Positions 9,301-16,714 of a stretch of DNA of 49,528 nt are shown piece after piece. Source of the DNA: Treponema sp. (GTDB lineage: Bacteria; Spirochaetota; Spirochaetia; Treponematales; Breznakiellaceae). The translations under genes were made by a program, and so were the position numbers. The stretch is taken from positions 1-49,528 of the forward strand of contig WRMC01000014.1 of assembly GCA_009777335.1 (NCBI GenBank), in the 5' to 3' direction. The notes under the pieces were generated by a model. The model worked only from the letters and a program-made list of their open reading frames with translations. It was not told the origin of the DNA and did not search any database. Within the stretch, counting starts at the first letter, position 1; each line of letters opens with the position of its first letter.

Positions 9301-10731
9301 TTCCTGGACATCATCGAAGGCTATAGGTCCAAGAAGAGCGAGCTGGAGGGGGAGCGCTTCGATAACGGCTGGCGCTTTATCTACGACGGAAAGGCCCCCT
9401 ATAAGGACCAGCTACGGATTGATAACGAAAAAACCGGCGAGAAGGTTAATATCCGGGGGAACAAGCGGGTCAAGATGCTCCTTTCCAACATGGGGGCCAT
9501 ATCGACCGAGTACATGGGGGCGGCGGTCCGGAGCCAGGGCATCAACGCCGAGGCCCTGCCGGTGGCCACGGGGCGGACGGTCCAGATAGCCCGGTCCCAT
9601 GCCTCGGGGAAGGAATGCGTCCCCAGCCACCTGGTCCTGGGAAGTGCCCTGGAATTTTTCTGGAGCCCCAAGTACCGGAAGGATGAACTCTACCTGCTCT
9701 TTGTGCCCATCACCACCGGACCCTGCCGGACCGGCCAATACTATATTTACTACGAAAATCTTTTCCGGGACATGAGGCTCGAAAACGTGGTGGTCTTTAT
9801 CCTTTCGGCGGATAATTCCTACACCGAGCTGGGTCCCAACTTTGCCAAGGAAATGTGGAAGGGCCTGGTCCTATCGGACTACCTGAAGGATATACAGAAC
9901 GCCCTCAAAACCACCGCCGTGGACCCCAAGAAGGCCATCAGGGAATTTGAAGGTTCCTGGCGGGGGGTGATGGATGCGGTGGAGAAGCGTCCCCGCCAGA
10001 TCTGGAGGGAGCTAAAATCCGTGGCGGCGGTGGTAAAGAAGATCCCCCTTAAGAAGGATCTGGCCGACTGCCCCAAGGTCCTGGTGGTGGGGGAGATCTA
10101 TGTCCGCCGGGACGACTTTGCGGTGGGGGAACTCACGGACCTCATGAGCGACCGGGGGCTCATCGTCAAGGTGGCGGGAATCTCCGAGTGGATCCATTAC
10201 CTGGACTTTGTCCGGGAGTACGGGCTTACGAAGTTAATCAGCCTCAGGAAGGGGGGATGGAGATTCCTCTCCACCCCTGCCCGGGCCCTCTTTAAACTCA
10301 AGATAGAAAAATGGTGGAAAAAATCGGTAGAGAAGCGGGTCCTGGCCATCCTTAAGCCCACGGGGCTCATCCCCGAAACCCCCCACGACATGGGGGAGAT
10401 CATGGCCTATACCCAGGAGCACTTCGTAAACCTGGAGCTTAACTCGGAGATTGCCGTCTCTTCCGGTTCTGCTGCGGCGGCCATGGAGGCGGGCTATTCA
10501 GGGGTCGTCAACATAGCCCCCTTCGCCTGCCTCATAGGGCGGGTCATAGAGGGGCTCTTTACCCCCTGGGCCCGGGAACGGAACTATCCCATCCTCTCGG
10601 TGGAGGTGGACGGGAATCTCCTTCCCCCCAACATCGTCAATAAGCTCAATATTTTTATGGTCAATGTCCTCCGGTTTAAGGGGGGTGAGGATCTTTCCAG
10701 CCTGGTAGACAAGGCTGAAGGGGTCCAGTAA
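6391..10731 (+). CDS. Giant fused 2-hydroxyacyl-CoA dehydratase activase (BadF/HgdC type) with DUF2229 and HgdB-like regions
   Basis: 1446 residues in one frame. Residues 1-250 are an ASKHA ATPase domain (NIGSSSLKIVLAD; the Fe-S cysteine loop C-A-S-G-T-G near 120; a second cysteine in RCSVFMKSDC). Residues about 300-560 are a second ASKHA domain (VDGGSTTTKAALVD; GGQDAKYV; ACSAGTG with Cys431; CPLKFGEHCSAF). A Cys-rich knuckle follows at about 593 (CQACENNCPIQ, then another Cys). DUF2229 (FTVGIPRALS...) begins near 672, and the C-terminal half resembles COG3580/3581 dehydratase-related proteins with scattered conserved cysteines. Activases bind a [4Fe-4S] cluster between subunits and use ATP to drive a low-potential electron into a dehydratase or reductase. 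No separate HgdA/HgdB dehydratase genes are nearby, so its partner and substrate are unknown; it may act alone. Confidence 0.88.
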   Translation: MQSIGINIGSSSLKIVLADEGRLLWSSHTPHEGDFGAAVAKLLAEAQAHGEIKPGIPALVTGNEGRFMFNAAGTLEPLCVEAALKQLGLQADAVVSMGGEDLIVYSLDNGKIINNFSGSKCASGTGEFLKQQLARMDMGLEDIDRVPDTAKVYPLSTRCSVFMKSDCTHRLNKREATKDDIVLSLSDVMAVKVIDFLKRAKVTRGRVVLTGGITLNRHIIRFIKEKAPEIEFIIPPSAAVFEALGAAVLAPESGSPLPELEKLLRTNEVRFASLGALRDWESKVRRFELPVAQARVGGRYILGVDGGSTTTKAALVDMERDEIVASHYGRTHGDPVKALKECLQKIQDQVAQDTGSRDIDIALVAATGSSREILGVFLETPGVYNEIIAHSVGTTFFDPEVETIFEIGGQDAKYVLLKNGVPIDYAMNEACSAGTGSFLEESASGDLSIHKAEDIGPIALEADCPLKFGEHCSAFINSDIRKAVQQGASRENITSGIVCSIVANYLNRVVGNRTIGGKIFLQGGVAKNPAVPLAFAMMLDKEILVPPSPELSGCFGVALLAKRKMAEGLLGEVHLNIDDLLAREIGYERVFTCQACENNCPIQVLNVSGRRYSFGGRCNMYTNTRRGSQTPGGEGKAEETPIFDYVEKRQKMIFEEYAAPLNFEGAQAPAKKRPFTVGIPRALSVHTLYPLYSWFFYELGIKTFLSDEVAHEGLARTESEYCFPAEIAHGAVQNCLDRGADFVLLPHFRDMPSYEEKVHANFCPITQALPYYIEKAFPDVDKKKWLPLVVSFKFGDEKALELFTIMNEKLGIGEEETRHAFTRALERQNLYLKASRELGVQALADARAASRPVIAVLGRPYNAFTAEANMGIPRKFTSRGYSIVPFDILPFDDEEIFSNMYWYYGQQDVKSASLLKNEDNIYLTFITNFSCAPDSFILHYIKWIMGQKPFLILELDSHSADAGIDTRVEAFLDIIEGYRSKKSELEGERFDNGWRFIYDGKAPYKDQLRIDNEKTGEKVNIRGNKRVKMLLSNMGAISTEYMGAAVRSQGINAEALPVATGRTVQIARSHASGKECVPSHLVLGSALEFFWSPKYRKDELYLLFVPITTGPCRTGQYYIYYENLFRDMRLENVVVFILSADNSYTELGPNFAKEMWKGLVLSDYLKDIQNALKTTAVDPKKAIREFEGSWRGVMDAVEKRPRQIWRELKSVAAVVKKIPLKKDLADCPKVLVVGEIYVRRDDFAVGELTDLMSDRGLIVKVAGISEWIHYLDFVREYGLTKLISLRKGGWRFLSTPARALFKLKIEKWWKKSVEKRVLAILKPTGLIPETPHDMGEIMAYTQEHFVNLELNSEIAVSSGSAAAAMEAGYSGVVNIAPFACLIGRVIEGLFTPWARERNYPILSVEVDGNLLPPNIVNKLNIFMVNVLRFKGGEDLSSLVDKAEGVQ

Positions 10732-10754
10732 GGTAACACCTAAAGGGGGGCTTA

Positions 10755-11537
10755 ATGAAGTCATACCTCGTTTTTTTGGATCGAAGTGTCCTCTTTAAAA
10801 AACCCATAAGCTGCTTTTATGCCCTGGCAAGTCTCATCTTACCCTTTAGCTTTTTGGGCTACATCATCCAGTGGCGGGAAGCGATCATGTCCGTCACCAT
10901 TCTCTTCATCGCCTCTGTCTGTGCCTTCCTGGTTCTGCTGGCCGCCGGCCTCTCCGGGGCCCTCATCTGGTGGCACCGGCGGATCTCCCGGGATGAGGGA
11001 CAGCGCTTCTATCCCAACCTGAGAAGGTTTATCCAAACCCTGGGCGAATGGGCGGGAACGGTCTTTGCCATCACGGTTTTTGGCATGAGCATAGTCTACC
11101 TTCTCTTTGTAAGGGACCACTATACCCTAAGCCTTCCCCTGATCAGCCTCCCGGTCCCCATACCTTTTACGGTCATGAACCTGGGTTTTGGGGGCCCCAT
11201 CTTTGGCTTCCTTCTTATTATAGCCACTAAAATTTTCCTCTTTATTCTGGACCTTCTGGTAAAGCTCCTGGGCAGTATCTGGAAGCTCCTGCTGCGCATA
11301 GTGCTCTATTACTACCGCTGCGTGGTAAAGATACACCGAACCATCGAAGTGAATACCCAGATCTGGGCAGGGGTACTCTGGATCATCTCTGCGGTAGTGG
11401 TCGGTTTTGGGATCTATGTGACCTACCGGTTAATGGGATCTCCCTTTAACATCCTCCTGGCCGGCCTTGTCCCCCTGGCCCTGGGCCTGGGCTTTATGGC
11501 CTTCCTGGCGGCAAAGCGCAGAAACCCCGAAGCTTGA
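10755..11537 (+). CDS. Multi-spanning inner-membrane protein of unknown function
   Basis: 260 residues with about six hydrophobic segments (near 20-40, 43-73, 95-115, 142-187, 203-224 and 232-253). A basic, Tyr-rich stretch lies around 180-195 (LLLRIVLYYYRCVVKIHR). I do not recognise the family. It follows the activase gene after 23 nt with an AAAGGGGGG-type ribosome binding site and ends 4 nt before era, so it is probably in one transcript with era. No charged residues typical of transport are conserved enough to suggest a substrate. Confidence 0.7.
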   Translation: MKSYLVFLDRSVLFKKPISCFYALASLILPFSFLGYIIQWREAIMSVTILFIASVCAFLVLLAAGLSGALIWWHRRISRDEGQRFYPNLRRFIQTLGEWAGTVFAITVFGMSIVYLLFVRDHYTLSLPLISLPVPIPFTVMNLGFGGPIFGFLLIIATKIFLFILDLLVKLLGSIWKLLLRIVLYYYRCVVKIHRTIEVNTQIWAGVLWIISAVVVGFGIYVTYRLMGSPFNILLAGLVPLALGLGFMAFLAAKRRNPEA

Positions 11538-11541
11538 TGAC

Positions 11542-12444
11542 ATGAGCAAGGCCGCCTTCGTTGCCCTGGTGGGGCGTCCCTCGGTGGGCAAGTCTACCCT
11601 GATCAACCTCCTCTGCGGGGCCAAGGTGGCCATAGTCAGCACCATCCCCCAGACCACCAGGAACATCATCCGGGGCATCCTTACCCGGGAAGAGGGTCAG
11701 CTGGTCTTTGTGGATACCCCGGGCCGCCATGTTTCTGAAAAAAAGTACAACAAGAAACTCATGGAGATGGCCGACCGGGCCCTGAACGAATCGGAGCTGG
11801 TCCTCTATGTCCTTGATGCCTCCCGTCCCCCGGGCCTGGAAGAGATCGCCGTCACCGAGCGAATCAAATGGTACCAGGAAAGGACCGTGGCGGCCATTAA
11901 CAAGTGTGATGCCCCGGGGGCGGACCCGGCCCAGTTACGGGCCTTTTTGCAAGAGCAGCTGCCTGACCTGCCGGCCTCCCGGTGCTTTGAGATTTCCTGC
12001 CACCAGAAAGAGGGGATAGAACCCCTTCTGGCCTGCCTTTATGAGATGTCCCCCGAAAGCGAGGCCCCCTATCCCGCCGAGTATTATACCGACCAGGATA
12101 TGAATTTTAGGGTCTCAGAAATTATCCGGGAAAAGGCCATGGAACGGCTTAAGCAGGAACTGCCCCATTCAATCTATGTGGAGACCGCCGATCTAGAGTT
12201 AAAAAATGATCCCGCCACGGGGAACCAGAGGCTCTGGGTCAGGGCCTTTATCATCACCGAAAGGGAATCCCAGAAGGGAATGATAGTCGGCAAGGGGGGG
12301 GAGAAGATCAAGGCCATAGGTCAGGCGGCCCGAAAGGAGCTAAACCGCATCTTTGAGTGGAAGGTGGACCTGGATCTGCGGGTAAAGACCGGTAAGGATT
12401 GGCGGCAGAATGATCATCTCTTAAGGAAAATTACGAGCCAATAA
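11542..12444 (+). CDS. era: GTPase Era
   Basis: 300 residues, the normal length. The G domain shows G1 GRPSVGKST (11-19), the switch-I Thr region (STIPQTTRN), G3 DTPG (58-61) and G4 NKCD (120-123). The C-terminal KH domain has the GxxG-type loop in KGMIVGKGGEKIKAIG (about 245-260). Era binds 16S rRNA near its 3' end and assists maturation of the 30S subunit at the inner membrane. The start at 11542 gives the canonical N-terminus MSKAAFVALVGRPS; an upstream in-frame ATG would add unrelated residues inside the preceding gene. The stop lies inside the 3' end of the convergent thrH gene (14-nt overlap). Confidence 0.95.
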   Translation: MSKAAFVALVGRPSVGKSTLINLLCGAKVAIVSTIPQTTRNIIRGILTREEGQLVFVDTPGRHVSEKKYNKKLMEMADRALNESELVLYVLDASRPPGLEEIAVTERIKWYQERTVAAINKCDAPGADPAQLRAFLQEQLPDLPASRCFEISCHQKEGIEPLLACLYEMSPESEAPYPAEYYTDQDMNFRVSEIIREKAMERLKQELPHSIYVETADLELKNDPATGNQRLWVRAFIITERESQKGMIVGKGGEKIKAIGQAARKELNRIFEWKVDLDLRVKTGKDWRQNDHLLRKITSQ

Positions 12445-13036
12445 AAGCTTTTATATGTGCGAGGAGCTCTTCGTAGGCCTCGGTGCAGGGGAACTGGGGG
12501 TACTCTTTCTGAATCCCCTCGGGGGCCCTAAAGAGGGAGCCCCCATGGGCTTCCTGGATCATGGCTATATCGTTGTAGGAATCCCCGGCGGCAAAGACCC
12601 GGTAGCCCAGGGTCTTAAAGGCCGTCACGGCGCATTTTTTGCCGTTCTGCTGGCGGAGCCGGTAGCCCTTGATATAGCCATCCGGGGCGGTTTCCAGGGA
12701 ATTGCAAAATAGCAGGGGCTGCCCCAGTTTGGCCAGAAGGGGCTTGGCAAATTCTTCAAAGGTATCGGAGAGGATAATAAACTGGCTTAGATCCCTTAGG
12801 CCCTTGATAAAGTCCAGGGCCCCCGGCAGGGGTTCCATGCTGCCTATCACCCTTTGTATGTCCGGCAGAGTTAACTTGTGCTGGGCCAGGAGATCGATGC
12901 GAAAGGCCATGAGTTTATCGTAATCCGGCTCGTCCCTGGTGGTTCGGCGGAACTCGGGGATCCCCGTATACTCAGAGAAGCTGATCCATATTTCCGGAAC
13001 CAGGACCCCTTCAAGATCCAGACATACTAGATGCAA
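12431..13036 (-). CDS. thrH: Phosphoserine phosphatase / homoserine phosphotransferase ThrH
   Basis: 201 residues, close to ThrH of Pseudomonas (about 205). It begins HLVCLDLEGVLVPEIWI, and the nucleophile is Asp7 in the ThrH-specific DLEG form of HAD motif I (the second Asp is Glu9). Motif II is ILSDTFEEF, and motif III/IV is GDSYNDIAM. ThrH dephosphorylates phosphoserine and can transfer the phosphate to homoserine. With SerA and SerC also in this window and no SerB seen, it probably supplies the last step of serine synthesis. The start codon is TTG at 13036. It is supported by GGGAG at about 7 nt upstream and by alignment of the family N-terminus. The 3' end overlaps era by 14 nt. Confidence 0.88.
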   Translation of the reverse strand: MHLVCLDLEGVLVPEIWISFSEYTGIPEFRRTTRDEPDYDKLMAFRIDLLAQHKLTLPDIQRVIGSMEPLPGALDFIKGLRDLSQFIILSDTFEEFAKPLLAKLGQPLLFCNSLETAPDGYIKGYRLRQQNGKKCAVTAFKTLGYRVFAAGDSYNDIAMIQEAHGGSLFRAPEGIQKEYPQFPCTEAYEELLAHIKAFIGS

Positions 13037-13066
13037 TTGTTTCTCCCTTCGATGTACACTCTTGGA

Positions 13067-13852
13067 ATGAAGGTATTGTCCCTAAAAAACCCCTTTGGTG
13101 CAAGCATCTACCATGAGGAGACCCTGTCCAGCACCTTTGACCGGGCCCGCCTTCTCTATGCCCAGGGGGCGGCCTCGGGGACGGTGATCCTGGCGGATTT
13201 CCAGGAGGCCGGAAAGGGCAGGCTGGGCCGTTCCTGGAAGGCCCAGCGGGGGATGAATTTATTATTCACGATCATCCTGATCTACGAGGACCCGGCCCTG
13301 ATTCCCCGGGCCCTGAGCCTAAAAACCGGCCTGGCTGTATGTCTGGCCATAGAAGATCTGGCCCCCTCCCTAAAGGGCTGCTTTCAGCTTAAGTGGCCCA
13401 ACGATGTGATGATCCTAAACCCCGGCGATTCGGGGGCCTTTAAGGTGGGGGGCATCCTCATTGAGGCCGAGGGGCCCTGCCTCTACCTGGGGGTGGGGAT
13501 CAATGTGGCCCAGAGGGAATTTCCCGATGACCTGAGCCCCAAGGCGGGGAGTCTGATCCAGGTCCTGCCGGACCTTGGCCCCCAGGACAGGTTTCGCCTT
13601 TTAGAGCTGATCCTCCCCCGGCTCCGTTCAGAGCTCGAAGTCCCCCCCGAAGCTGATACCTGGCGGGAAGCGATAGGGGAGCGGCTCTATATGAGGGGAG
13701 AAATGCTTAGCTTTGCCCCGGGGGCTGCCGGGTCCGCTGAGCTGGTGGAGGGGACCCTAAGCGGCATAGGGCCCGGGGGGGAGCTCTTGCTTATCCCCCG
13801 GGGTGAGGCGGAAGAGCGGGCCTTCCTGAACGGCGAGCTTAGGGTCTACTAG
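13067..13852 (+). CDS. birA: Biotin--[acetyl-CoA-carboxylase] ligase, monofunctional
   Basis: Protein of 261 residues from this start. It has the biotinyl-AMP loop GKGRLGRSW, the KWPNDVMI strand with the catalytic lysine, KVGGILIE and the VGVGINV block, then a small C-terminal SH3-like domain. There is no N-terminal winged helix, so it is a class I ligase without repressor function. It activates biotin with ATP and attaches it to carrier-protein lysines. The frame also has ATGs at 13031 and 13052. None has a Shine-Dalgarno sequence. 13067 is preferred because the conserved fold starts a few residues later (NPFGASIYHEE) and a TACACT -10-like box lies 6 nt before it. The gene starts head-to-head with thrH (13036) and ends overlapping the thioredoxin-like gene by 4 nt. 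Confidence 0.88.
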   Translation: MKVLSLKNPFGASIYHEETLSSTFDRARLLYAQGAASGTVILADFQEAGKGRLGRSWKAQRGMNLLFTIILIYEDPALIPRALSLKTGLAVCLAIEDLAPSLKGCFQLKWPNDVMILNPGDSGAFKVGGILIEAEGPCLYLGVGINVAQREFPDDLSPKAGSLIQVLPDLGPQDRFRLLELILPRLRSELEVPPEADTWREAIGERLYMRGEMLSFAPGAAGSAELVEGTLSGIGPGGELLLIPRGEAEERAFLNGELRVY

Positions 13853-14211
13853 TTACCGGTCAGGCGGCTTTTGAAGCCATCTTCGGAGATGAAATTACTG
13901 TCCTTGGAAAAAACCCCATTCTGGTAGTAGCGGATATAGGGGATTTCACGGTTATTAAAGACCTTTTCCTTAAAATCCATAAAGTCCTGGTTGCTGATCT
14001 TTTCCCAGGCTTCTATGTCGTACTCGATAAAATAAATCCTGGCCTCCGGAAGGGCCTTCTCCACCGCGGGGAGAAAGGTCTTCATGGCGGCCCACTGGGG
14101 GCACCAGCTTTGGGTAAGGATCACGGCTGCCCCGGGGACAGAAAGGAGGTCCCCCGCAAAGTCGCCGCCATCCAGGGCGGTTTGGCATTCTGCTTCGGTT
14201 AATTTTCTCAT
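13849..14211 (-). CDS. Thioredoxin-fold protein with a single active-site cysteine
   Basis: 120 residues with the thioredoxin pattern: strand AAVILTQSWCPQW, helix, YFIEYDIEAW, and the cis-Pro loop in REIPYIRYYQNG. The CxxC site is reduced to Cys37-Pro-Gln-Trp40, so it cannot form the usual intramolecular disulfide. It could act as a monothiol reductase, a thiol sensor or a chaperone-like partner. There is no signal peptide, so it should be cytoplasmic. It overlaps the end of birA tail-to-tail and is divergent from the bactofilin gene, 64 nt away. Confidence 0.72.
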   Translation of the reverse strand: MRKLTEAECQTALDGGDFAGDLLSVPGAAVILTQSWCPQWAAMKTFLPAVEKALPEARIYFIEYDIEAWEKISNQDFMDFKEKVFNNREIPYIRYYQNGVFSKDSNFISEDGFKSRLTGN

Positions 14212-14240
14212 ACTAAAAGTATACTACAGCCCTGCGGGGC

Positions 14241-14269
14241 TTGCAACTTTAGCCCCCCTTAGGTTAAAT
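14241..14269 (+). promoter_or_regulatory. Promoter for the bactofilin gene, leaderless geometry
   Basis: TTGCAA (14241-14246), a 17-nt spacer and TTAAAT (14264-14269). Only 6 nt separate the -10 box from the ATG at 14276, which places the expected transcription start at or next to the start codon. There is no good Shine-Dalgarno sequence. Confidence 0.55.
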
Positions 14270-14275
14270 TTTCCT

Positions 14276-14632
14276 ATGGCTGATATACGAAGCGACACCC
14301 TCCTTAATGATGAAGATTTTGACACCATCCTATCGGCGGAAATAGATTTTTCCGGAACCCTCACCTTTGAGAAACCCTTTCTTATCCGGGGCAAGGTTTC
14401 GGGGGAAATTATCGCCCAGAGCATTTTGGTGGTCGATGAGCAGGCGGTGGTGGAAGCTAATATTAGCGCCCCCAGGGTCATTATTAAGGGCTCGGTAAAG
14501 GGGAACGTGACCGCCTCGGACCGGGTAGAGGTGGCGGTGACGGGAAAGCTGGTAGGAAATGTGACGGCCCCGGAGATCTTCATGGAGACCGGCTGTGCCT
14601 TTAACGGCAACTGCACCATGATTGAACGTTAA
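14276..14632 (+). CDS. Bactofilin (polymer-forming cytoskeletal protein)
   Basis: 118 residues. After a short acidic N-terminus (MADIRSDTLLNDEDFDTILS) comes the right-handed beta-helix of bactofilins (DUF583), with regular short strands: GTLTFEKPFLIRGKVSGEI, ILVVDEQAVVEANISAPR, VIIKGSVKGNVTASDRVEV and TGKLVGNVTAPEIFMETG. Bactofilins polymerise without nucleotide on the membrane and scaffold cell-wall or morphology enzymes; in helical bacteria they help set cell shape. The ATG at 14276 begins the family-like N-terminus, whereas the frame open further upstream would run through the thioredoxin-like gene on the other strand. It is followed closely by a TPR protein and mtaB, probably as one transcript. 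Confidence 0.88.
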   Translation: MADIRSDTLLNDEDFDTILSAEIDFSGTLTFEKPFLIRGKVSGEIIAQSILVVDEQAVVEANISAPRVIIKGSVKGNVTASDRVEVAVTGKLVGNVTAPEIFMETGCAFNGNCTMIER

Positions 14633-14639
14633 ATTGAAC

Positions 14640-15263
14640 ATGAATAGATCCATCCTTTCGGTGCTTATGGTCTGCTTCTCCCTTGCTCTGGTCCACGCCC
14701 AAAGACCCGATGCCCTTCAGGCCTTTAGGGATGGGGAGTACGAGCGTTCCGTGTCGATATGCCGGGACGAAATTGCGGTGAACCCCAATAACCTGGAATC
14801 CCATGTGGTGATCTCCTGGAGTCTGATCCGCCTGGGCCGCTTTAACGAGGCCCTGTCCTATGCCCAGTCGGGCCGGAGGATCAGCCGCTACGATATCCGG
14901 ATCACCGAGAGCCTGGGGGAGATAAACTACTTCCTGGGCCAGAATAATGAAGCCCTGGGCTTCTTTCAGGAATACATCAATTTAGCCCCCGAAGGGGCCC
15001 GGGTAGATACGGTCTACTATTACATGGGCGAAATCTACATGCGCCTGGGCCGCTTTCATCATGCCGATGTGGCCCTCTCTACGGCGGTCCACTGGGTCCC
15101 GGGGAACGCCCTCTGGTGGACCCGCCTGGCTTATGCCCGGGAAAATGCCCGGGATCTTTTGGGGGCCGTGGCGGCCTACGAGAGGGCCCTTAGCCTGAAC
15201 CCCCAGCTTAACGATGCCCGGCGGGGCCTGGAGCGGGTGAGGCAGGTCCTGGCCCAGCAGTAA
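14640..15263 (+). CDS. Exported tetratricopeptide-repeat protein
   Basis: 207 residues with a cleavable signal (MNRSILSVLMVCFSLALVHA, cut before Gln21). At least four TPR units follow: residues about 25-55, 57-90 (SHVVISWSLIRLGRFNEALSYAQ), 93-125 (SLGEINYFLGQNNEALGFFQ), 130-165 and 168-200 (YARENARDLLGAVAAYERALSLNP). It probably acts as a periplasmic scaffold or adaptor. An in-frame TTG at 14622 would overlap the bactofilin stop; ATG 14640 is preferred because it starts the signal peptide. It ends 3 nt before mtaB. Its place right after a bactofilin suggests a cell-envelope role, but this is only context. Confidence 0.8.
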   Translation: MNRSILSVLMVCFSLALVHAQRPDALQAFRDGEYERSVSICRDEIAVNPNNLESHVVISWSLIRLGRFNEALSYAQSGRRISRYDIRITESLGEINYFLGQNNEALGFFQEYINLAPEGARVDTVYYYMGEIYMRLGRFHHADVALSTAVHWVPGNALWWTRLAYARENARDLLGAVAAYERALSLNPQLNDARRGLERVRQVLAQQ

Positions 15264-15266
15264 GCC

Positions 15267-16658
15267 ATGCATGTTTCCGTCCATACCCTGGGGTGTAAAT
15301 TAAACCAGCTAGAAACCGAAGCCCTCTCTGATGCCTTTTCCCGTTTGGGCTTTGGGGCCCCTTTGGATGAAGAGTCCGACCTGGGGGGAATCATCCTGGT
15401 TAACACCTGCACGGTGACCTCCATGGCGGACCAGAAATCCCGGCGCCTTATCCGGAAGCTCCTTACGAGCCAGAGCCGGTCCTGTATTATTGTTACCGGC
15501 TGTTATGCCCAGCTGGATGGCCAGGACCTCCTGGACCTCGATTCCGGCAAGGGGCCCCGGCGGCTCTTTGTGGTTCCCCTGGATCAGAAGGATCTCCTTC
15601 TTGATCTGCCTCTGTTTATTAAAAGTTCGGGAAGCCCCGCAGATGCAGATCTGCCGGATCTGATTGCCTCCTTCCTGAGCCAAGCTTCCCCTTCAAGGGA
15701 CCCTGACTCTATCAAAGGCTCCTTTAGGTTCCGGCCCCGCTCTTTTAGCTCCCATTCCCGGGGCTTCTTAAAGATCCAGGATGGTTGTGACCGCCATTGT
15801 AGCTATTGCCGGGTAAGAATAGCCCGGGGAAAAAGCCGGAGCCTGGACCCCCGGGAGGCTTTGAATGAGCTGAAGGCCCTGGAGGAAGGGGGCCTATCTG
15901 AGGTAGTTCTGACGGGGGTCAATATCAGCCAGTACCGCCATGGGGCCCTGGGCTTGCCCGAACTCTTGGCCCTCTTGCTTGAGGGGACCAGCACCCTGGG
16001 TATAAGGCTCTCTTCGATAGAGCCCGAAGCGGGGGGCCTAAGCAAGGGCTTCCTTAGGGTCCTGGCCCATCCCCGGCTGCGGCCCCATGTGCACCTGGCC
16101 CTACAATCCGGGAGTGCCCCCATCCTCGAAAGAATGGGGAGACCCTATGGGCCCGCAGACATCATAAAAACCCTGGGCCAGGTGAGGGGGCTGGGCCGGG
16201 ACCCCTTTATGGCCTGCGATATCATCGCCGGCTTTCCCGGAGAAACCGAAGGGGAGTTCATCAAGACCTGGGATCTTTTAGAAGCCCATGATTTTGCACA
16301 GATACATGCCTTTCCCTTTTCCCGGCGGCCCGGCACGGCGGCCTGCGATTTTTCCGGCCCAGTGAGGGAAGGGGAGGCCAGGGCCCGGGTGGACGCCCTG
16401 ATGAAACTAGCCCAAAGGGGCCGCCAGAACTATCTAGACCGCTGGACAGGGAAGGAAGTGGATGCGGTGGCAGAGGCAGCACCTGGAAATAATCCCCGGC
16501 AGCTGAGGGGGACCTCGGAAAACTACCTTAAACTGCAGATTATTCCCTCCGGTCCCGATCTACCCTCACCGGGCTCTCCCCTGCGGGTGAGGCTGGAAAA
16601 GGCAGCCGATAAAGCTCCCTTTGATATGCTGGGGGTTCAAATTAACTCCCCTTTATAA
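15267..16658 (+). CDS. mtaB: tRNA (t6A37) C2-methylthiotransferase MtaB
   Basis: 463 residues. The MiaB-like N-terminal domain has its three cluster cysteines, Cys10 (HTLGCKLNQLETEAL, the MtaB-type opening), Cys48 (VNTCTVT) and Cys79 (TGCYAQ). The radical-SAM domain has Cys174, Cys178 and Cys181 in DGCDRHCSYC. The C-terminal 60 residues fit a TRAM-type domain. MtaB adds a methylthio group to t6A at position 37 of tRNAs reading ANN codons, using two [4Fe-4S] clusters and S-adenosylmethionine. Relatives include MiaB and RimO, but the N-terminal TLGCKLNQ signature favours MtaB. TcdA, which acts on the same t6A37 base, is also in this window. Confidence 0.88.
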   Translation: MHVSVHTLGCKLNQLETEALSDAFSRLGFGAPLDEESDLGGIILVNTCTVTSMADQKSRRLIRKLLTSQSRSCIIVTGCYAQLDGQDLLDLDSGKGPRRLFVVPLDQKDLLLDLPLFIKSSGSPADADLPDLIASFLSQASPSRDPDSIKGSFRFRPRSFSSHSRGFLKIQDGCDRHCSYCRVRIARGKSRSLDPREALNELKALEEGGLSEVVLTGVNISQYRHGALGLPELLALLLEGTSTLGIRLSSIEPEAGGLSKGFLRVLAHPRLRPHVHLALQSGSAPILERMGRPYGPADIIKTLGQVRGLGRDPFMACDIIAGFPGETEGEFIKTWDLLEAHDFAQIHAFPFSRRPGTAACDFSGPVREGEARARVDALMKLAQRGRQNYLDRWTGKEVDAVAEAAPGNNPRQLRGTSENYLKLQIIPSGPDLPSPGSPLRVRLEKAADKAPFDMLGVQINSPL

Positions 16659-16666
16659 AGGAAAAT

Positions 16667-16695
16667 TTGTTCTCGTGAAGATTTCGTACTATAAT
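16667..16695 (+). promoter_or_regulatory. Strong sigma-70-type promoter for the lipoprotein/beta-barrel pair
   Basis: TTGTTC (16667-16672), a 17-nt spacer and a perfect TATAAT (16690-16695). It is followed by AAGAGGA and TAGGATG-type ribosome-binding sequence before the ATG at 16715. Confidence 0.7.
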
Positions 16696-16714
16696 AAAGC
16701 AAGAGGATCATAGG

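Noticed and set aside
12441..12454. Perfect palindrome ATAAAAGCTTTTAT at the era/thrH junction, considered as a terminator
   Set aside because: It has no GC-rich stem, its T-run is short and it lies within the overlapping coding ends; it is probably coding coincidence.
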